From the NCBI GenBank assembly GCA_035048495.1, contig CM068548.1:5454469-5518468 (forward strand): a stretch of 64,000 nucleotides of DNA, given 5' to 3'. Origin of the DNA: Euptelea pleiosperma (taxonomy: Eukaryota > Streptophyta > Magnoliopsida > Ranunculales > Eupteleaceae). Positions 60,001 to 64,000 of the stretch are shown piece by piece. Within the stretch, counting starts at the first letter, position 1, and each line of letters starts with the position of its first letter. The notes below the pieces were generated by a model, which was not told where the DNA came from, made no database searches, and worked only from the letters and a program-made list of their open reading frames with translations. Position numbers and translations under genes: made by a program.

Positions 60001-61642
60001 CTTGAGGCCAGGATCTAGGGCCTTGCTTTGAGGTGTAAGTCTCACACACCTCGAGGCGGGATTTTTAAAACATTGCTAATCGAAATCTCATTGGTGAATT
60101 TTTTTCCCGGGCCCTTCACCATATTCTTCTTAGCTGCACTCCAAAAGAAGGTGATAGATCAGATGGTTATGGTCATCCATGATGTGGATTTCTGTTGTAG
60201 TTGTAGGGGATATCCACGGCGGAAATTATAAAGTTGGGGGCACTGCCTGCATTTGTACATTGCACAACCATGCTATAGTGTAATTTTGCCTGCAAGAAGA
60301 GATTGTGGACCTTCACAATTCTTCTCTAGACCTAGGTAGGATTCCTTAAGCATGGCACACATAGTAAGGGTACTTGTGCTTGATGAGAAGGTCCCATATG
60401 AGTCATTGGTGGAATCCAATTTTCTAATCTGCCTGAATTCCCCTGGGGTACTTGTGTTAACATGAGATGATGCAGGTACAGATATGAGACCCATGTTGAT
60501 CATGGCTGAGCTGTACCTTAAAGTTGTGGTTTAAATTATTGATTTTTCCAGGAACTTTTCACCCCTTCCAGGGAACTTCTTTGCATTTGAGGAATTGATC
60601 ATCACTAAACTGTCCTTACATGTCTTCTTATAAGTCAACTGAGAATTGAAGGTATTTCTATCAAATGTGAAAAAGTTCTATGGAAAAATCATCTCCCTTT
60701 GAGAGAGATTTGAAAGCATAAAAAATTGAATAAACTTTGATAGTTAAACAATTCAAAGCTTTTTCCCTGTAGCCTAAGATTTCGGAGGTGCACAAGTATG
60801 ATACGACCCATACTCTTTTCCAACTACCATGTCAAAAGCCACAAAATGATTTAGTTTTTGAGCACTGATGCTCCCATTCCATGTCTTGAAGTTTTGATTG
60901 AATGAAGTCTCAAACCTTACACATTCTTCAGGTGGTTGGATAATTTGTCCATGGGCTGCCCTCACATGCTTCCTCGTATCCTGGTATCTGCTGCGAGATT
61001 CAGCACCTCATCTAGACACTTCAGCTATAATTTGTGTTTATGATTCGTGTTTTGGTTGTATTCATCAGTTAGCATTTGTTTCAGAACTATATTGGGGGAC
61101 ATTACTACATTCTCTAAATTAGAAAAAAACAAATGCAGGTGGGCATTGGGAGTCTTGATTTATTTCATGCTACAAGCTGAAATGCCGTTTGGGTCATGGA
61201 GAGAGAGTGAGCTCGATACGTTTGCGAAGATTGCAAAAGGGCACTTAACCCTTCCACAGACCTTCAGCCCTGAAGCTGTTGATCTCATCACCAAGGTTAC
61301 ACTCTTACTACCCAGTTCTTGTCTTGTTATGCTACCTACAAGTGGCAGTATCATGCAATTTCCATTGTTCTTATTTCCACATATAACTTTGAACAGTTAC
61401 TTGAAGTTGAGGAAAACACAAGACTAGGAAGCCAGGGTCCCGATTCTGTCAAAAGTCATGAGTGGTTTGATGGTGTTGACTGGAAAGGAATCACAGACTG
61501 TAGCTTCCCTGTTCCTCGTGAGATTACATCTCGTATCACTCTGTATTTGGAACATCACAAAGAGGAATGTTCCATTCCGCTATTTTCCCCGTCTCGAGAC
61601 ATAGAAGAACTTAACACTCCAGAATGGTTTGAAGACTGGTAA
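44056..61642 (+). CDS. PP2C phosphatase / cyclic-nucleotide-binding / AGC-like kinase fusion protein (At2g20050 family)
   Basis: Fifteen coding exons join in frame into 1,076 residues; Arabidopsis At2g20050 has about 1,094. Exons: 44056-45087, 53318-53449, 53560-53787, 53977-54102, 55671-55733, 56012-56094, 56508-56739, 56819-57132, 57317-57401, 57515-57581, 58045-58322, 58459-58524, 58671-58792, 61139-61295, 61397-61642. The ATG is followed by GCWYSKDC, a myristoylation plus palmitoylation signal, so membrane anchoring is likely. PP2C (about 90-385) has ANQDSF, GVFDGHGE (D134), SGTTA, GDSRAI, SRSIGDS, ASDGVFEF and DDIT. CNBD1 (about 475-600) has FGELALMYNKPLQAS; CNBD2 (about 605-745) has YFGEWALLGE. 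Kinase (about 765-1030): Lys794 in LSLKRFSK, but YRG (885-887) in the HRD place and DFR (905-907) for DFG; APE (928-930) is kept. The family is reported as plant cGMP-dependent protein kinase. It could instead act mainly as a phosphatase gated by the other domains. Confidence 0.96.
45088..46264. other. Intron 1 of the PP2C/CNBD/kinase gene, first part
   Basis: Plain AT-rich intron sequence; no repeat boundary recognised. Confidence 0.45.
46265..46789 (-). repeat. 3' LTR of the small LTR element
   Basis: 525 bp, TG...CA. Contains AAATAGTAAA-type motifs (46600-46690) like those in the 14165 family. Confidence 0.65.
47667..48626 (-). repeat. 5' LTR of the small LTR element, enlarged
   Basis: 960 bp: the two ends match the 3' LTR, but the middle (about 47790-48440) is different and GC-richer, with repeated CGACCG/CGGTCGA motifs, suggesting an insertion or replacement. 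Confidence 0.6.
48627..49545. other. Intron 1, no gene recognised
   Basis: A short direct repeat CGGAAATGCATGTCCT (48821, 48878) and GAAGTTCTA repeats (49202, 49330). No conserved domain. Confidence 0.4.
49546..49632 (-). pseudogene. Fragment of an ABCB (P-glycoprotein-type) transporter, Walker A region
   Basis: The minus-strand frame reads KDPVGKTMVLVGG then [16 protein letters not shown]. ABCB nucleotide-binding domains have [27 protein letters not shown] here, so the match covers about 28 residues. The Walker A Ser is Tyr (GKY for GKS), so it could not work as such. The frame leaves the family right after QRFY. It lies six bases from a MAP kinase kinase fragment and next to an LTR start. 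Confidence 0.65.
49638..49697 (-). pseudogene. Fragment of a MAP kinase kinase, hinge region
   Basis: The minus-strand frame reads MFDKTGEIQVLLEYMD then GGGS. The MKK4/MKK5 clade has MFDxNGEIQVLLEFMDxGS at the hinge between kinase lobes. About 20 residues are recognisable, with one extra Gly; outside these the frame is unrelated. Too short to be functional. Confidence 0.6.
50311..51152 (-). pseudogene. Broken orphan ORF of the LTR element
   Basis: Starts MSQISSTVIELTKLVDQVKL, frameshifts near 51090, continues INTHKKACVTKVPIRRSS, SSPPAFLPLSGELFGRFQKS, then about 210 acidic residues rich in Ser, Glu and Asp ending at 50311. The N-terminal and PLSGEL parts match the ORF at 15042-15344. The later part has no recognisable domain. 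49740-50310 is the remaining non-coding interior. Confidence 0.5.
51204..51752 (-). repeat. 5' LTR with degenerate palindrome array
   Basis: 549 bp. At 51610-51690 it contains four degenerate TTTACTATAAATAGTAAA-type units, versus seven in the 14165 copy. Confidence 0.65.
51753..53317. other. Intron 1, distal part
   Basis: A plus-strand frame at about 52040-52302 (SQDQVSEKDFLDLEGDLTC, then QEEERMVEGEEQIELDALPL) has no recognised family. CCCCAAATAGTTGGGAAAAG followed by (GAT)n at 52725-52768 resembles the 3' tail of plant SINEs; no 5' tRNA-like part was identified. Confidence 0.35.
54139..55014. mobile_element. hAT-like fold-back element in intron 4
   Basis: 876 bp, ends CAAGGTTCTAAA / TTTTAAAACCATG. 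8-bp flanks AGCAAAGC (54131-54138) and AGCAGAGC (55015-55022) match 7 of 8. The two halves are inverted copies: the block around TTAGGTTGCTCTAAATG at 54355-54390 and 54665-54700. Rich in GAATTAATTCGG. Second copy at 1-328. Confidence 0.8.
55015..55670. other. Intron 4 remainder
   Basis: Plain intron with a short direct repeat (ATCTGTAGGCATGAC at 55228 and 55261). Ends at CATATTGCAG, the acceptor of exon 5. Confidence 0.5.
59192..60075. mobile_element. hAT-like fold-back element in intron 13
   Basis: 884 bp, ends CAATGTTTTAAAAA / TTTTTAAAACATTG, flanked by perfect 8-bp CTAATCGA (59184-59191, 60076-60083). Arms are rich in GAGGCTTAAGCCTC-type palindromes. A second copy of the right end (GGATTTTTAAAACATTG) at 59377-59393 suggests an internal rearrangement. 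No transposase. Confidence 0.88.
60076..61138. other. Intron 13 remainder
   Basis: No repeat or ORF of note; ends AAATGCAG before exon 14. Confidence 0.5.
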
Positions 61643-62480
61643 AAAACTTTCAAATGGGTTTTCCGCTTCGTGTTGACATTGTTGGCTGAAATTTGCAGGT
61701 CTCTGATGGGTTTGACTTGAGGTCTGCTCAATTTTTCTAAAAAAACTAGGACTGACAAAAGCAATGGAGAAAATGAACAAACAAATTGCAGGCTAAAATT
61801 CAGATGAAGTTCCATAATTACCCTGGACATGAGTTACAGGACGAGAAGATCAGGGAGCGTTATTGATTTTGGGTGTTCACTACTTTATCAGTCATTCAAG
61901 CAGCTCAATTAAAGAGCCAAGCTCAATTAAAGAGCCAAGTTGTAGATTTTTTTTCTTTCTTTTATGTAAATACGCAAAAATATATCAGAATGATCCTTTT
62001 GTCGGCGTAAAATGTTTCATTTCCAGATAGGCCTAATTCTTTCTTGTATACTAAAAACATATAGAACATGTCTTGTATTTGGAGTCTTGGGAACTGAGGT
62101 GGATAGGCTCTATGATTGGGATTTTGAATATATTGAACAATTTTCTTTTACCATATGAATATGCAAGGATGATTCTTATTTCATTATCTGTGATATTGTG
62201 TCTTGTTTTCTATAGTTATCGCAGAATGCCTCAAACCTGTAGTGCCCTGGTGCAGCACGCATCCCTCAGCATTGTCCATGTCCTTGCAAATCTTCCTATA
62301 TCGGGACAGACCGTAAATGGGGTTGACAATGCCATTACTATTGTTTTCGTTTGGTGGCTGAACTTTTCACTTCCACATTTAATTGCAACAGACCATTTTA
62401 CAGTTTATCAAGTGAATGCTCTTTTGTTGGAGTGAAAATCATGTATTTTAGAGATTTTCTTTGGTAATTTTGGAAAGAGG
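61643..62480 (+). other. Probable 3' UTR and downstream flank
   Basis: Follows the TAA at 61640-61642. No canonical AATAAA was noted; the transcript end cannot be fixed. Contains a short duplication AGCTCAATTAAAGAGCCAAG (61900-61939). Confidence 0.4.
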
Positions 62481-64000
62481 GAGAGGACTGGTTTTGGATG
62501 TCTGAGCTTGGCCAGCTTTTGTCCAGGCTTGGGCTCTCTAAAAGCCTACGGGCTGGGGCTTACTGTTGAGTTGATCATAAGTGGACTGGGCTTGGGCATT
62601 GCTATAATAGAAAGCAAGCTTAGGCCCATCCTGAATATATCTACACTTGGGATGGGCTTGGCGGGCCAAATCCATCAAATCCACAAACAAAAACACTAGA
62701 AACTAGCATTCCAACAAGCACTATACGGGTACACCCAACATGGCAGCTCAAATGGTTGGTGTGTATCCTCCTCTTTCGAGAGGTCGTCGGGTCAAACCCA
62801 TACAGGTAGATTTCCTCCTTTGAGCAGTGTGCCAGGAGTAGAAATCCCCTTTACCGGCTTGACCGGGTCCGTACAGGTTTCACCCGTTAATCCGTGGGGC
62901 CCTCCCACAATTGTGACTACAAAAAAAAAAAAAACACTATACGGGTGAAACCAACTTCTATTAAACTCCCAGCTACAACTGTGGACCAAGAAACCCAAAT
63001 ATAGCCAGCGAGGAGATGGAAAGACATGCAGTCATGTCATCAGTAGGGCTGCAACTTGGGCGGGCTCAACCTGAGCCCGCGGGTTGAACTCGACGTTAGG
63101 GTTAGGTTGGGTTAGCCCTTTCAGAACTTGGGTCGGGCTCGGGCCGTATTTTTGGTAACCCAATCAAATCGGGTTGGGCTAGGGTTGAGGCTTGGCCCAA
63201 CCCGACCCAACCCGAACCAGACATACAAACTACATACATGTATTAGTGTACCAACGGACATCCACAATACAGTTTGGCAAATGCAGCAGCCCATGAACGT
63301 TTGTTCTTAGCAAACTACAACCCATGTGATTACAAAATGTCCTTGAAACTACATTTTGGCATTTTTTGTGATCGGTTGATAAAATGTTGTTTTCTTTGAC
63401 GATTGATTTTGGTTCTTTCTTTGATAATTTTTATTATGCATTTGAGTTAAAGAACTTTTCCCTTATTATGAAAATATCATGTTTTTTTCATGAGGTGTTG
63501 GAAATGAAGCTATTATTTAATGGTTAGCATAACGGTTATTTTATTGACCAATAAATTATTGAGAATTTTTGACATACCCCTCAAGTTATCTTTGAAATTT
63601 GACAGCCCACCACAATTTGAAAAAGCTGACATGCCCCCCATGACCTGGTCCACGTGGTTGACTAACAATTTTTTTAAAAAAAGACAAAAATGTCCCTTTC
63701 TTCTACATTGGAACAAGACATTTGGATTTGGGCCAAAACCCTATCCCCAACTCAAAACAGATGTGGATGGCCGGCCACCACATTCCAGTGGGTTAACTGA
63801 CCATCACCAGCGACCAACTTACCGGAATCTTGTGGCTGGCCGATGAGATCAAACAAGTTAATATATTGCATTAATGTATGGTTATGTTTGAAACAGTGAA
63901 TTTTGGGCTGGGTCACATTTGGATGGTCTAGAATACTTACCGTGTGTGTGCATAGAATGATGGTGGACTATCAGATCTTGAACAAAATGTGGAGAACTGA
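62481..64000. other. Intergenic repeats
   Basis: 62500-62690 and 63045-63220 are GGGCTTGGGC / AACCCGACCCAACC-rich, typical of non-coding fold-back repeats (the second begins TAGGGCTGCAACTTGGG). 63560-63850 has ACATACCCCTCAAGTT-type sequence similar in style to TIR elements. A run of about 14 A is at 62922-62935. No gene. Confidence 0.45.

Noticed and set aside
1..64000. tRNA or rRNA genes
   Set aside because: None seen; the only tRNA-related sequences are retrotransposon primer-binding sites. A tRNAscan-SE run would settle it.

Overview
This is a transposon-rich stretch of flowering-plant nuclear DNA. The evidence is two split genes with GT-AG introns and plant-specific domain architectures, Ty1-copia and other LTR retrotransposons with tRNA-Met primer sites, and many fold-back DNA transposons. 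The sequence does not identify the species. Multi-kilobase introns packed with nested elements suggest a large, repeat-rich angiosperm genome.

Layout. (1) About 1-18.2 kb, minus strand: a chloroplast-type glyoxalase I gene (two-domain lactoylglutathione lyase). Eight exons are visible; the last short coding exon lies beyond base 1. Exon 1 (transit peptide) is 6.4 kb from exon 2. Intron 4 is 8.1 kb and holds a nest of elements: a probable hAT-like fold-back, a long-TIR element carrying a piece of an LRR receptor kinase, and a young Ty1-copia element with a perfect AAACC target duplication. Intron 1 holds a non-autonomous LTR element and an old copia remnant. (2) About 18.2-43.2 kb: a gene desert of degraded LTR sequence, a second, heavily decayed copia element (32.3-35.5 kb), Tourist-like MITEs, hAT-like fold-backs, a minisatellite and a (GA)n tract. 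(3) About 43.5-62 kb, plus strand: a complete 15-exon gene for a 1,076-residue protein with an N-myristoylation start, a PP2C phosphatase, two cyclic-nucleotide-binding domains and an AGC-type kinase domain. It belongs to the Arabidopsis At2g20050 family, reported as plant cGMP-dependent protein kinase. Its 8.2 kb first coding intron contains two LTR-type elements on the minus strand. Next to one of them are short fragments of a MAP kinase kinase and of an ABCB transporter, six bases apart. (4) About 62-64 kb: flanking sequence with repeats only.

The two genes are neighbours only by position. GLX1 detoxifies methylglyoxal with glutathione. The PP2C/CNBD/kinase protein is a membrane-anchored signalling enzyme. 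Nothing in the sequence links them functionally. The most distinctive features are the host-gene fragments carried in repeats, the nested insertions in intron 4, a non-autonomous LTR family with a conserved orphan ORF and variable palindrome arrays, and the unusual active-site and ligand-site residues of the signalling protein.
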